Source of the DNA: Alphaproteobacteria bacterium
GTDB taxonomy: Bacteria > Pseudomonadota > Alphaproteobacteria > RF32 > CAG-239
Length of the DNA: 6,904 nt
NCBI GenBank assembly: GCA_017645485.1
Contig: JAGCOI010000159.1
Span: forward strand, 1-6,904
Direction: 5' to 3'
This document shows, one piece after another, positions 1 through 6,431 of this stretch (within the stretch, counting starts at the first letter, position 1; each line of letters starts with the position of its first letter). The notes under the pieces were generated by a model. That model saw nothing but the letters and a program-made list of their open reading frames with translations. It searched no databases and was not told where the DNA came from. The translations under genes and the position numbers were made by a program.

Positions 1-33
1 ACTTTATTCAGCGCAAACAGTAAAAAATTTAGA

Positions 34-59
34 AGCCTCTCTTTGTGAGAGGCTTTTTT
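34..59 (+). terminator. Rho-independent terminator of a gene off the left edge
   Basis: An 8-bp perfect stem (AGCCTCTC at 34-41, GAGAGGCT at 47-54) with a 5-base loop runs straight into a T tract at 54-59, a classic intrinsic terminator on the plus strand. The gene it serves lies mostly outside the window; a reading frame from base 3 ends in TAA at 21-23, which would fit, but too little is visible to call it. Read on the minus strand, the same hairpin is followed by a looser T-rich run, so it may also stop transcription of the minus-strand repeat-protein gene that ends at 129. Bases 60-128 are AT-rich and show no feature. Confidence 0.8.
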
Positions 60-128
60 GATATGAAAAAATTATATTCTTTAATTTATGATGTATAATC
101 GCATCTTAAATAATATATTAGCCGAACA

Positions 129-971
129 CTAGCGACCATGATATTGTATATTCAGATTTTTCTCAAAATCACTTCGTAAATCAAGGTGTGCTGTCTCATT
201 ACCTTTTTGATCATACTCCATTTTTTCTTTTGCATCAAGCCAGTGGATGCTCTTAAGATTGCCGTTATCATAACGTTCGTAATGGAAATTACCTTTGTCT
301 TGGAAATCATGTCATTTACCATTTGAAGACCAAATACTTACTTTTCCGTTTTTTCTTTGGAATGTTTTTTTGCCATTGATATCCCATTCACATTCTGTAC
401 CATTAGGTAACGATTCTCCTTTGAGACGCCCATTTTCGTGCCACATACGAATTCTGGTTCCTTGCATGACTTTTTCAGATGATAAAACCGGCATAAATTC
501 TAAATGCAGATTTCCATTTTCATGCCACTCGCGTACTGTTGAAACTTCGCATAATTTTTTGCGTCCTGCATCATCTTTCATAAAAGCACCTTGGACAGAT
601 GATTCTTTGGCTATACTTCCATTATCGTAAAACCAAATTTCAGAATGTGGTAATAGGATATGTTCTTTGCCTTGTTTCTTATCGGGCTTAATAACTGTTG
701 GCTCCGTTATCATTATGTATGCAACTTGACCATTTGGATACAATGCTTTATTTCCATCTTCCGAAAAAATTATTTGCTTTTCAGTATTTTCGGATGAAAA
801 CGCAGATTTAACATTTGTAATCTGGTTTACTTTTTTTTCAGCTTCATTTTGTTGTAAAGTTTGTGCTTGAATTTTATTACCGCCAAACATGCTTGAAACG
901 GTTATTGCCCCGATGAGTGTTGCTTTTTTTACGTCAGCTTTCATTTTTTCGATTCTGTTTTTCTTATCCAT
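129..971 (-). pseudogene. Secreted NG-repeat (MORN/YwqK-like) protein, interrupted by an in-frame TGA
   Basis: Minus-strand gene. The start at 971 is chosen because AAAGGA (984-979) sits 7 bases before that ATG; the earlier in-frame ATG at 1007 overlaps the predicted -10 box. Residues 1-36 look like a signal peptide: a lysine-rich start, a hydrophobic ATLIGAITVSSMFGG stretch, and likely cleavage near IQA-Q, so export is predicted. The body carries degenerate repeats of the form aromatic-x-x-NG-x-[LI] (around residues 78, 114, 149, 177, 196 and 214), resembling MORN-type/YwqK-family proteins. A TGA at 312-314 ends the visible 219-residue product. The same frame then stays open for 60 more codons to TAG at 129-131 and encodes further repeats (YDNGNL, YDQKGN). 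From residue 180 onward the NG pairs fall every 18-20 residues across the stop, so the ancestral protein was about 280 residues. It could still be expressed as the short form or by readthrough. Function is unknown; proteins with such repeats are often surface or effector-like. Confidence 0.7.
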
Positions 972-1005
972 TGTCTTGTCCTTTCTGATGTTGGATGATG
1001 CTTCC

Positions 1006-1032
1006 ATTTTACCCCCCCATAATTTTTGTCAA
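1006..1032 (-). promoter_or_regulatory. Sigma70-type promoter with a G7 tract in the spacer
   Basis: Read on the minus strand, TTGACA (1032-1027) and TAAAAT (1011-1006) form a good -35/-10 pair separated by 15 bases, shorter than the preferred 17. Seven consecutive G residues (1018-1012) lie in the spacer directly before the -10 box. Transcription would start near 999, leaving a leader of about 28 bases that contains the AAAGGA ribosome site of the repeat-protein gene. The consistent geometry of promoter, leader and start codon supports the call; the short spacer is the main weakness. Confidence 0.5.
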
Positions 1033-1069
1033 GTGTTTTTTTAGGGCGTCGGCAAGGTAGTTTTAAGAG

Positions 1070-1097
1070 ATTGCCACGCCCTTTCAGGGCTCGCAAT
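1070..1097. repeat. ATTGC...GCAAT palindromic repeat, unit 1
   Basis: Outer arms ATTGC (1070-1074) and GCAAT (1093-1097) enclose an inner 5-bp stem GCCCT/AGGGC with a TTC loop and a small 3/2-base internal bulge. The following GAC and preceding GAG match the unit at 1339-1368, although the inner stem sequence differs, so the ends are conserved and the middle varies. Confidence 0.65.
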
Positions 1098-1134
1098 GAC
1101 ACTCTACACTCGGGAGATTGCCACGCTTTGACTA

Positions 1135-1154
1135 GCAACGCTTTTAAGCGTTGC
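1135..1154. repeat. Perfect 9-bp hairpin inside a divergent repeat unit
   Basis: GCAACGCTT (1135-1143) pairs perfectly with AAGCGTTGC (1146-1154) around a two-base TT gap. It lies just after a GAGATTGCCACG left end (1114-1125), and a matching GCAATGACG right end occurs at 1272-1280. The whole 1117-1276 stretch may therefore be one enlarged or interrupted unit of the same family. No T tract follows, so it is not a classical terminator. Confidence 0.5.
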
Positions 1155-1285
1155 GTCGGACACTTGGTTTGTAACATTTCCAAACTTCGCTTGCACGCTC
1201 GTTTGTAAATTAACAAACCGTCGCCATCATCGCAAAAAATAACATTTTGAGGTTGTTTTTTTGCTTGATGCGCAATGACGATTAG

Positions 1286-1306
1286 ATGCTGAAACAAGTT
1301 CAGCAT
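1286..1306. repeat. ATGCTGAA/TTCAGCAT palindromic repeat
   Basis: An 8-bp perfect stem with an ACAAG loop, followed by GAC. Its core differs from the ATTGC...GCAAT units, but it also ends in ATGAC and sits only a few bases after a GCAATGACG end. From general knowledge, sequences of this kind recur as dispersed intergenic repeats in many bacterial genomes; their function is not established. Confidence 0.6.
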
Positions 1307-1338
1307 GACAGTTTTTATGTGGCACAGCGACGAAGGAG

Positions 1339-1368
1339 ATTGCCGCGGCGACAAAGTCGCCTTGCAAT
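1339..1368. repeat. ATTGC...GCAAT palindromic repeat, unit 2
   Basis: Outer arms ATTGC (1339-1343) and GCAAT (1364-1368) enclose a 6-bp stem GGCGAC/GTCGCC with an AAA loop and a 3/2-base internal bulge. The architecture is the same as the unit at 1070-1097, with a different inner stem. It ends 26 bases before the stop codon of the orphan topA copy. Confidence 0.65.
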
Positions 1369-1394
1369 GACGGTTTAAGAGGATGACGAGAAAG

Positions 1395-1657
1395 TTATTT
1401 TTTTGCGGTGATAATCTTCAGGGCATCTTCGAAGCTTAAATCAGGCGTACGTTGTTTTGACGGAATGGCATAGTTCGTTTTGCCGCATTTGATATATAAT
1501 CCGTAACGTCCGGTTGTTAAAACGATATCTTCGCCGGTTGCCGGATTTTTGCCTAAAACTTTTGCCTGAGCTTTTTCTGTGACCTCTTTTAAGATTTCTT
1601 CGGCACGTGCTTTGGTGATATTAAATACGGTATCCGAGCCGGTTAATGATTTTGATT
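1395..1657 (-). pseudogene. Orphan inverted copy of the topA 3' end (last 86 codons and stop)
   Basis: Read on the minus strand, this block matches the end of topA (5726-5988) over 263 bases with 16 differences and no gaps, about 94% identity. It encodes TopA residues 734-819, the last C-terminal repeat, with the frame open and the TAA retained. Similarity stops abruptly at both ends: just inside codon 733 on one side and at the stop codon on the other. Only five residues differ from the real TopA end (S799, P804, F808, E809 and T816 in the copy). No ribosome site precedes it; an in-frame TTG at 1670 is the only nearby start-like codon, so it is probably not translated alone. It lies in opposite orientation to topA with plsY, dprA and most of topA between. 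It is called a gene fragment here, but it could be a silent alternative 3' end. Confidence 0.9.
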
Positions 1658-1680
1658 CGTTGTAAAGCAAAAATATTTGT

Positions 1681-1709
1681 TTGCATTCTTTTCTTTTTTT
1701 TTCTATATT
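1681..1709 (+). promoter_or_regulatory. Probable promoter of the plsY-dprA-topA operon
   Basis: TTGCAT (1681-1686) and TATATT (1704-1709) are separated by exactly 17 bases, placing a start site near 1716, about 30 bases before the plsY ATG. A ribosome site AGGGAG (1731-1736) follows, 11 bases before the start codon. Both boxes deviate from consensus and the spacer is T-rich, so the match is moderate. The promoter lies inside the two inverted topA ends and would move with the operon if the segment inverted. Confidence 0.45.
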
Positions 1710-1747
1710 GAGCTATCATATTTCACATACAGGGAGTTATTTTTCAC

Positions 1748-2392
1748 ATGAACTATATAGCTGTTTTAGCCCTTTGGGGTATTATCGGATACCTTTTCGG
1801 ATCTGTTCCGTTTGGTCTTGTTTTAACGCGTTTGGCCGGCTACGGCGATATCCGTAAAATCGGTTCGGGTAATATCGGCGCCACAAACGTTTTGCGCACC
1901 GGCAATAAAACGCTTGCGCTTTTAACCGTTATTTTAGATGCTTTTAAAGCCGGTTTTGCGGCTTATCTTGCTTACCGCTTTGTTTCAAAAGAAGCTTTTT
2001 ATTTTTTAGGTTATGCCACCACATTTAATGTTTTTGCCTCACTTTTTGCCGGCGTATGCGGTATTTTGGGGCATATGTTCCCTGTTTGGCTTAAATTCAA
2101 AGGCGGTAAAGGCATTTCTTCTGCCTTGGGCTTTTTGCTCGTTACCTATTGGCAAATCGGCGTTATTGCTCTTGTTATTTGGCTTGCCATGGCTTTTGCG
2201 TTCAGATATTCTTCTTTATCTGCCTTAACGGCGGCCGTTATTGTGCCTTTTGCCACATATTTCATGGCTCCGCCCGTATACACGTTTTTCTATACAATCG
2301 TTGTTTTGCTTGTTATTTTTAAGCACCATGCCAATATCAAACGCCTGCTTAAAGGAGAAGAAAGTAAAATTTCTTTTAAGAAGAAAGCTTAA
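1748..2392 (+). CDS. plsY: Acyl-phosphate:glycerol-3-phosphate acyltransferase PlsY
   Basis: An inner-membrane enzyme that transfers an acyl group from acyl-phosphate to sn-glycerol-3-phosphate, giving lysophosphatidic acid, the first committed step of phospholipid synthesis in the PlsX/PlsY route. The 214 residues are a normal family length. All three signature blocks are present: GSVPFGLVLTRLAG through SGNIGATN (residues 18-47), GHMFPVWLKFKGGKG (108-122), and the C-terminal HHANIKRLLKGEESKI (193-208). Hydrophobic stretches at about 4-26, 56-78, 84-108, 124-150 and 157-191 fit a polytopic membrane protein. The start ATG follows AGGGAG at 1731-1736. dprA begins three bases after its stop, so it is the first gene of a plsY-dprA-topA operon, an order I recall as common in alphaproteobacteria. 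Confidence 0.95.
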   Translation: MNYIAVLALWGIIGYLFGSVPFGLVLTRLAGYGDIRKIGSGNIGATNVLRTGNKTLALLTVILDAFKAGFAAYLAYRFVSKEAFYFLGYATTFNVFASLFAGVCGILGHMFPVWLKFKGGKGISSALGFLLVTYWQIGVIALVIWLAMAFAFRYSSLSALTAAVIVPFATYFMAPPVYTFFYTIVVLLVIFKHHANIKRLLKGEESKISFKKKA

Positions 2393-2395
2393 GGT

Positions 2396-3532
2396 ATGAA
2401 CGAGAGCACCGTTGTTGATTACTTACGGCTTATAAACACGGAAGGCATCGGTCCTTCCTGGTTTTATAAGTATGTTCAAAAATACGGTTCGGTCTGTGAA
2501 GCTGTTAAACAGTTATCGCTTACAAAAAATCTTTTTTCAAGTAAAGATGCTCAAAAAGAAATTGAAAACGCTTTCAAACAAAACATTAAGATAATCACTT
2601 GCGAAGATAAGCTGTATCCGCCGCTGCTCAAAGAACTTAACGATGCCCCGCCCGTTTTATACGCCAAAGGGCATACGGATTTGTTAAAATATCCGGCAAC
2701 ACTTTCCGTTGTCGGTTCGCGTAATGCTTCCGTTGCCGGACGTAAAATTGCCTCCCGTATTGCATACGATTTAACAAATGCGGATGTTTTAGTCATTTCC
2801 GGCATGGCTCGCGGTATTGATTCCGCCGCACATAAAGGCGCCCTATATGCTCAAAACACTAAAGGACCGACCATTGCCGTACTCGGCACGGGTATTGATG
2901 TTTGCTATCCTGAAGAAAATATCGAACTATACGAACAAATTGCCGACCAAGGTCTTTTAATATCCGAATTCAGGCTTGGCGAGAAGGCAAATATTTCAAA
3001 TTTTCCGCGGCGTAACCGCATTGTCGCGGGACTTTCGCTCGGTACACTCGTTGTTGAAGCATCACTTAATTCAGGCTCTCTGATTACGGCACGTCTTGCC
3101 TTGGAACAAGGCAAAGATATTTTTGCCGTTCCTGCCTCTCCTTTTGAAAATAAGGCGGCAGGTTGCAATAAACTGATTAAAGAAGGTGCCGTTTTAACCG
3201 AAAATGCCGATGACATTTTACAAACCTTGGCTTTAACGCAAACACACACCTTAAAAACATCGCAAAAAGCAACTCTTGCACCGAAATCTCTTGACTTTGA
3301 AAAAAAAGAAGTCATTATGCAAAAAACAAAAAGCGCCGATAAGGAAAACGGTGATATTTTGCAAACAATCGGTGTGTCGGGCATTGAACAAGATGAATTG
3401 ATACGCCATTTAAATATGCAAACAAGCGCCGCTTTGGTTAAAATAACGGAACTTGAACTGGAAGGTATACTTCAAAAACAAAACGGCAGCTTTTTAATGC
3501 TAACAAAAGAAGGATTGGAAAAAATCAAATGA
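2396..3532 (+). CDS. dprA: DNA-processing protein DprA (DNA protecting protein)
   Basis: Cytoplasmic protein that binds incoming single-stranded DNA and loads RecA during natural transformation; it is also widespread in species not known to be transformable. The 378 residues give a complete three-part architecture: an N-terminal helical region (about 1-65), a Rossmann-type core (about 65-285), and a C-terminal winged-helix domain (about 315-378). Core motifs are VVGSRNAS (105-112), SGMARGID (135-142), FPRRNRIVAG (203-212), NSGSLITA (225-232) and GCNKLIKEGA (256-265). The segment around 280-315 is a low-complexity, lysine-rich linker. The gene starts three bases after the plsY stop with only a weak AAGG in front, suggesting translational coupling. 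Its TGA stop overlaps the topA start (ATGA), and this use shows that TGA is a true stop in this genome. Confidence 0.95.
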   Translation: MNESTVVDYLRLINTEGIGPSWFYKYVQKYGSVCEAVKQLSLTKNLFSSKDAQKEIENAFKQNIKIITCEDKLYPPLLKELNDAPPVLYAKGHTDLLKYPATLSVVGSRNASVAGRKIASRIAYDLTNADVLVISGMARGIDSAAHKGALYAQNTKGPTIAVLGTGIDVCYPEENIELYEQIADQGLLISEFRLGEKANISNFPRRNRIVAGLSLGTLVVEASLNSGSLITARLALEQGKDIFAVPASPFENKAAGCNKLIKEGAVLTENADDILQTLALTQTHTLKTSQKATLAPKSLDFEKKEVIMQKTKSADKENGDILQTIGVSGIEQDELIRHLNMQTSAALVKITELELEGILQKQNGSFLMLTKEGLEKIK

Positions 3533-5988
3533 AACTCGTTGTGGTTGAATCTCCGGCAAAAGCAAAAACAATCAATAAATATCTCGGCTCGGACTATAAG
3601 GTTTTAGCCAGTTTCGGACATATCAGAGATTTGCCTTCAAAAGACGGCTCCGTTAATCCCGATAAAGATTTTTCCATGACGTGGGAATTAAGCACAGGCG
3701 GAAAAAAGCGCTTAAACGACATTATAACGGCCTTAAAAGATGCAGACACGCTTATTTTAGCCTCCGACCCTGATAGAGAAGGAGAAGCCATTGCATGGCA
3801 TATTTTAGAAGAATTAACGGCAAGAAAAAAAATACAAGGCAAAAAAATAGAGCGCGTTGTTTTCCACGAAATTACAAAATCAGCCGTTACCGAGGCCATT
3901 AAAAACCCGCGCCGGATTGATGAAAATCTTGTTTCGGCCTACATGGCGCGCCGTGCACTTGATTATTTGGTCGGTTTTACTTTATCTCCCGTTTTGTGGC
4001 GAAAACTCCCCGGCTCAAAATCCGCCGGACGCGTTCAAAGCGTTGCCCTTCGTTTAATTTGCGACCGCGAAAATGAAATTGAAAACTTTAAATCGGAAGA
4101 ATATTGGACCGTTGATGTTGATTTGGTTTCTCAAAATAAGGCTCTTATTCCCTCACATTTAATCAACTTAGACGGTAAAAAGCTTGAAAAATTCGATTTA
4201 AATTGTGAACAAAAGGCACTTGAAGCCAAAGAAAAGATTGAGGCTCAAAATTTTCATATTGCCTCTGTTGAGCGCAAAAAGGCAAATCGTTATCCGGCAC
4301 CGCCTTTTACAACATCAACGCTTCAACAGGAAGCCGCTCGAAAATTGCGTTTTTCCGCAAAAAAAACCATGCAACTTGCTCAAAAGCTTTATGAAGACGG
4401 TTATATTACTTATATGAGAACGGATGCCGTCAATCTTTCAAACGAAGCGATTGCGGCATGCCGTCAGGCAATTGAAAAATATTTCGGTGCATCATATCTT
4501 CCGAAAGAACCCAAAATATATAAAACAAAATCAAAAAATGCCCAAGAAGCACATGAGGCCATTCGTCCGTCGGATGTGATGAATACACCCAAAAAGATGG
4601 AAACAAAACTTGACGGCGATTCGCATAAACTGTATGAGCTGATTTGGAAACGTACGGTGGCTTGCCAGATGTCGGCTGCGGTTTTAGATAAAGTCACAAT
4701 AGATTCGGTTTCATCGGATAATTTGATTTTGCTTCGCGCAAACGGACAGGTTATTGCTTTTGACGGCTTCTTAAAACTATATCAGGAAAGCACAGATGAT
4801 TCTTCGGAAGATGATGACAACCGCATTTTACCGAATGTTACGGAAGGCGAAAACGTTGATAAGGGCGATATTAAAACCGAACAACACTTTACCGCACCGC
4901 CGCCGAGATTTACCGAAGCCAGCTTGGTTAAAAAGCTTGAGGAACTCGGCATCGGGCGTCCGTCAACATACGCGTCTATTATTGCCGTTTTACAAGAACG
5001 CAAATACGTTAAGGTTGAAAAACTTCGTTTTATTCCGGAAGACAGGGGGCGGATTGTAACGGTCTTTTTGGAAAACTATTTCAAAAAATATGTTGAATAT
5101 GATTTTACCGCACAGCTTGAAGAATTTTTAGATGATGTGTCAAACGGAAAAATGGATTGGAAAAAACTTCTTTCGGGCTTTTGGGCTAAATTCATTAAAA
5201 ATGTGGATTCGGTCGCTCCGCTTAAAGTGGCAGATGTGATTGAAACGATTGACAGCGTTTTGGCACACCATCTTTTCCCCGAAAATAAAGACGGTACTGA
5301 TCCGAGAATTTGCCCTGAATGCCATAAGGGCAAATTAAGCGTGAAGCTCGGTAAATTCGGTGCTTTTTTGGGTTGTTCAAACTATCCCGAATGCAAATAC
5401 ACAAAGCCGTTAACGGATACGGCAGACGAAGAAACCGAAAACACCTCAAACTCTCAAGAATCTAAACCCGATGATAAACTCTTGGGCGTATATAAAAAAT
5501 TAAATCTGTATTTAAGAAACGGCCGTTTCGGTTATTATATCCAACTTGGTGAAGATGCCACAGCTCTAACGGAAAAACCTAAGCGTGTTCCGTTGCCGAA
5601 ATTTATTAAACCGGAAGATTTAACAATTGAACAGGCACAAACGCTTATTGATTTGCCGAAAGATTTAGGCGACGGTATTGAGGTTAATATCGGCAAATTC
5701 GGTCCTTATATTAAACAAGGCACAAAATCAAAATCATTAACCGGCTCGGATACTGTTTTTAATATAACCAAAGCACGTGCCGAAGAAATCTTAAAAGAGG
5801 TCACAGAAAAAGCTCAGGCAAAAGTTTTAGGCAAAAATCCGGCAACCGGCGAAGATATCGTTTTAACAACCGGACGCTACGGATTATATATCAAATGCGG
5901 CAAAACGAACTATGCCATTCCGCCAAAACAGCGCACGTCTGATTTAAGCTTGGATGACGCACTTAAAATCATCAGCGCAAAAAAATAA
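3529..5988 (+). CDS. topA: DNA topoisomerase I (type IA)
   Basis: Relaxes negatively supercoiled DNA by passing strands through a transient single-strand break. The 819 residues are full length. The TOPRIM domain (about 1-115) has E7 in VVESPAKAKT and the acidic triad D80, D82, E84 in DPDREGEA. The catalytic tyrosine is Y295 in GYITYMRTD. LEELGIGRPSTYASII (470-485) is the conserved C-terminal catalytic block. One C4 zinc ribbon follows (C595, C598, C616, C622), then three glycine/aromatic C-terminal repeats with GRFGYYIQLG (665-674), GKFGPYIKQG (722-731) and GRYGLYIKCG (782-791). An acidic linker SSEDDDN lies at 425-431. It overlaps dprA by four bases. The last 86 codons are duplicated in inverted orientation at 1395-1657. 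In many alphaproteobacteria rnr would follow; here convergent yraN lies 86 bases downstream, and I see no strong terminator hairpin between them. Confidence 0.97.
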   Translation: MKLVVVESPAKAKTINKYLGSDYKVLASFGHIRDLPSKDGSVNPDKDFSMTWELSTGGKKRLNDIITALKDADTLILASDPDREGEAIAWHILEELTARKKIQGKKIERVVFHEITKSAVTEAIKNPRRIDENLVSAYMARRALDYLVGFTLSPVLWRKLPGSKSAGRVQSVALRLICDRENEIENFKSEEYWTVDVDLVSQNKALIPSHLINLDGKKLEKFDLNCEQKALEAKEKIEAQNFHIASVERKKANRYPAPPFTTSTLQQEAARKLRFSAKKTMQLAQKLYEDGYITYMRTDAVNLSNEAIAACRQAIEKYFGASYLPKEPKIYKTKSKNAQEAHEAIRPSDVMNTPKKMETKLDGDSHKLYELIWKRTVACQMSAAVLDKVTIDSVSSDNLILLRANGQVIAFDGFLKLYQESTDDSSEDDDNRILPNVTEGENVDKGDIKTEQHFTAPPPRFTEASLVKKLEELGIGRPSTYASIIAVLQERKYVKVEKLRFIPEDRGRIVTVFLENYFKKYVEYDFTAQLEEFLDDVSNGKMDWKKLLSGFWAKFIKNVDSVAPLKVADVIETIDSVLAHHLFPENKDGTDPRICPECHKGKLSVKLGKFGAFLGCSNYPECKYTKPLTDTADEETENTSNSQESKPDDKLLGVYKKLNLYLRNGRFGYYIQLGEDATALTEKPKRVPLPKFIKPEDLTIEQAQTLIDLPKDLGDGIEVNIGKFGPYIKQGTKSKSLTGSDTVFNITKARAEEILKEVTEKAQAKVLGKNPATGEDIVLTTGRYGLYIKCGKTNYAIPPKQRTSDLSLDDALKIISAKK
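5726..5988 (+). repeat. Right arm of a 263-bp inverted repeat (topA 3' end)
   Basis: This part of topA is the inverted partner of 1395-1657. The longest perfectly identical run is 110 bases, 5767-5876 here against 1616-1507 there. Of the 16 mismatches, four fall in the first 197 bases and twelve in the last 66. Neither the outer nor the inner flanks share further similarity, so the arm ends are sharp. The arms enclose about 4.07 kb (1658-5725). Confidence 0.9.
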
Positions 5989-6074
5989 AAATTTTCAGAG
6001 TTCAGATTAAAAGATTTATCGCAGGTCAATATAAATATTTAACAAACCGTGATAAAATTGCTTTGCAAAGGCAT

Positions 6075-6431
6075 TTAATTTATTTGCCAAGCATTTTTAA
6101 TGTGTTTAATTTTAAGGCCGGAAACGAATACGGCATCAAAACGGATATCATATTTTTGATATTGTTTATGGCGGGCAATATAAAATTTGGCGGCGTTGAT
6201 AATACGTTGTCGTTGGGCCGGTTTTATGGCATAGAGAGCGCCTTCAAGGGTTTGGCGTTCTTTGACTTCAACAAAAATAAGCCTGTGAGCTTTTAAGGCT
6301 ATGATATCAATCTCGCCTGCGGTGGTGCCTTTGCCCGTGATAAAATTTTTTTCTTGAATGGTATAGCCCTTAAGGCGCAAAAGCATTCTTGCATAAAATT
6401 CGGCAAAATGTCCTTTTTGTTTTTTATTCAT
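6075..6431 (-). CDS. yraN: YraN family (UPF0102) nuclease-fold protein
   Basis: A small protein of the UPF0102/YraN family, related in fold to Holliday-junction resolvase-like PD-(D/E)XK nucleases; its cellular role is poorly defined. The 118 residues are a typical length. Visible family motifs are GHFAEFYA (7-14), a GYTI..NF strand region (22-30), GEIDIIA (39-45) and FVEVKERQ (53-60), the last two carrying the presumed active-site acid and lysine residues (E40, D42, E55, K57), and RFDAV (97-101). Its ATG at 6431 lies within the end of rsmI, overlapping by eight bases with no clear ribosome site, so translation is probably coupled. An rsmI-yraN order is common in proteobacteria. It converges on topA; the 3' ends are 86 bases apart. 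Confidence 0.93.
   Translation of the reverse strand: MNKKQKGHFAEFYARMLLRLKGYTIQEKNFITGKGTTAGEIDIIALKAHRLIFVEVKERQTLEGALYAIKPAQRQRIINAAKFYIARHKQYQKYDIRFDAVFVSGLKIKHIKNAWQIN

Larger units (their letters stand above)
1020..1394. other. Gene-free cluster of short palindromic repeats
   Basis: No credible gene lies here; open frames in this stretch translate the repeats themselves. It holds at least two related units of the form GAGATTGCC-R-CG...GCAATGAC (1067-1100 and 1336-1371), a third left end of the same type at 1114-1125 whose possible right end is at 1273-1279, a 9-bp perfect hairpin at 1135-1154, a GTTTGT/ACAAAC stem at 1201-1218, and a different palindrome at 1286-1306. It fills the gap between the repeat-protein promoter and the orphan topA 3' copy. 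Such elements are commonly dispersed between genes in bacterial genomes. Confidence 0.7.

Noticed and set aside
3..23. Possible 3' end of a plus-strand gene ending in TAA at 21-23
   Set aside because: Only six codons are visible; the position before a terminator is suggestive but not enough for a call.
94..99. Perfect TATAAT on the plus strand
   Set aside because: No -35 box lies at a suitable distance and no plus-strand gene follows; probably chance in AT-rich sequence.
312..314. TGA recoded as tryptophan genome-wide
   Set aside because: dprA ends at TGA in the standard ATGA overlap with topA, and the tryptophans I checked in topA use TGG, so the code appears standard.
1005..1007. ATG at 1007 as start of the repeat-protein gene
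   Set aside because: It overlaps the predicted -10 box and lacks a ribosome site; the ATG at 971 has AAAGGA seven bases upstream.
1026..1208. A 60-codon plus-strand open frame
   Set aside because: It is also a translation of the palindromic repeats, with no ribosome site.
941..1354. A 137-codon open frame on the minus strand across the repeat cluster
   Set aside because: Its translation is made of the palindromic repeats and overlaps the promoter and start of the repeat-protein gene; no ribosome site or family resemblance.
1020..1394. CRISPR array
   Set aside because: The repeats are few, palindromic and irregularly spaced, with no uniform spacers or cas genes.
6039..6050. TTAACAAACCGT shared with 1210-1221
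   Set aside because: A 12-base match is expected about once by chance in an AT-rich window of this size.
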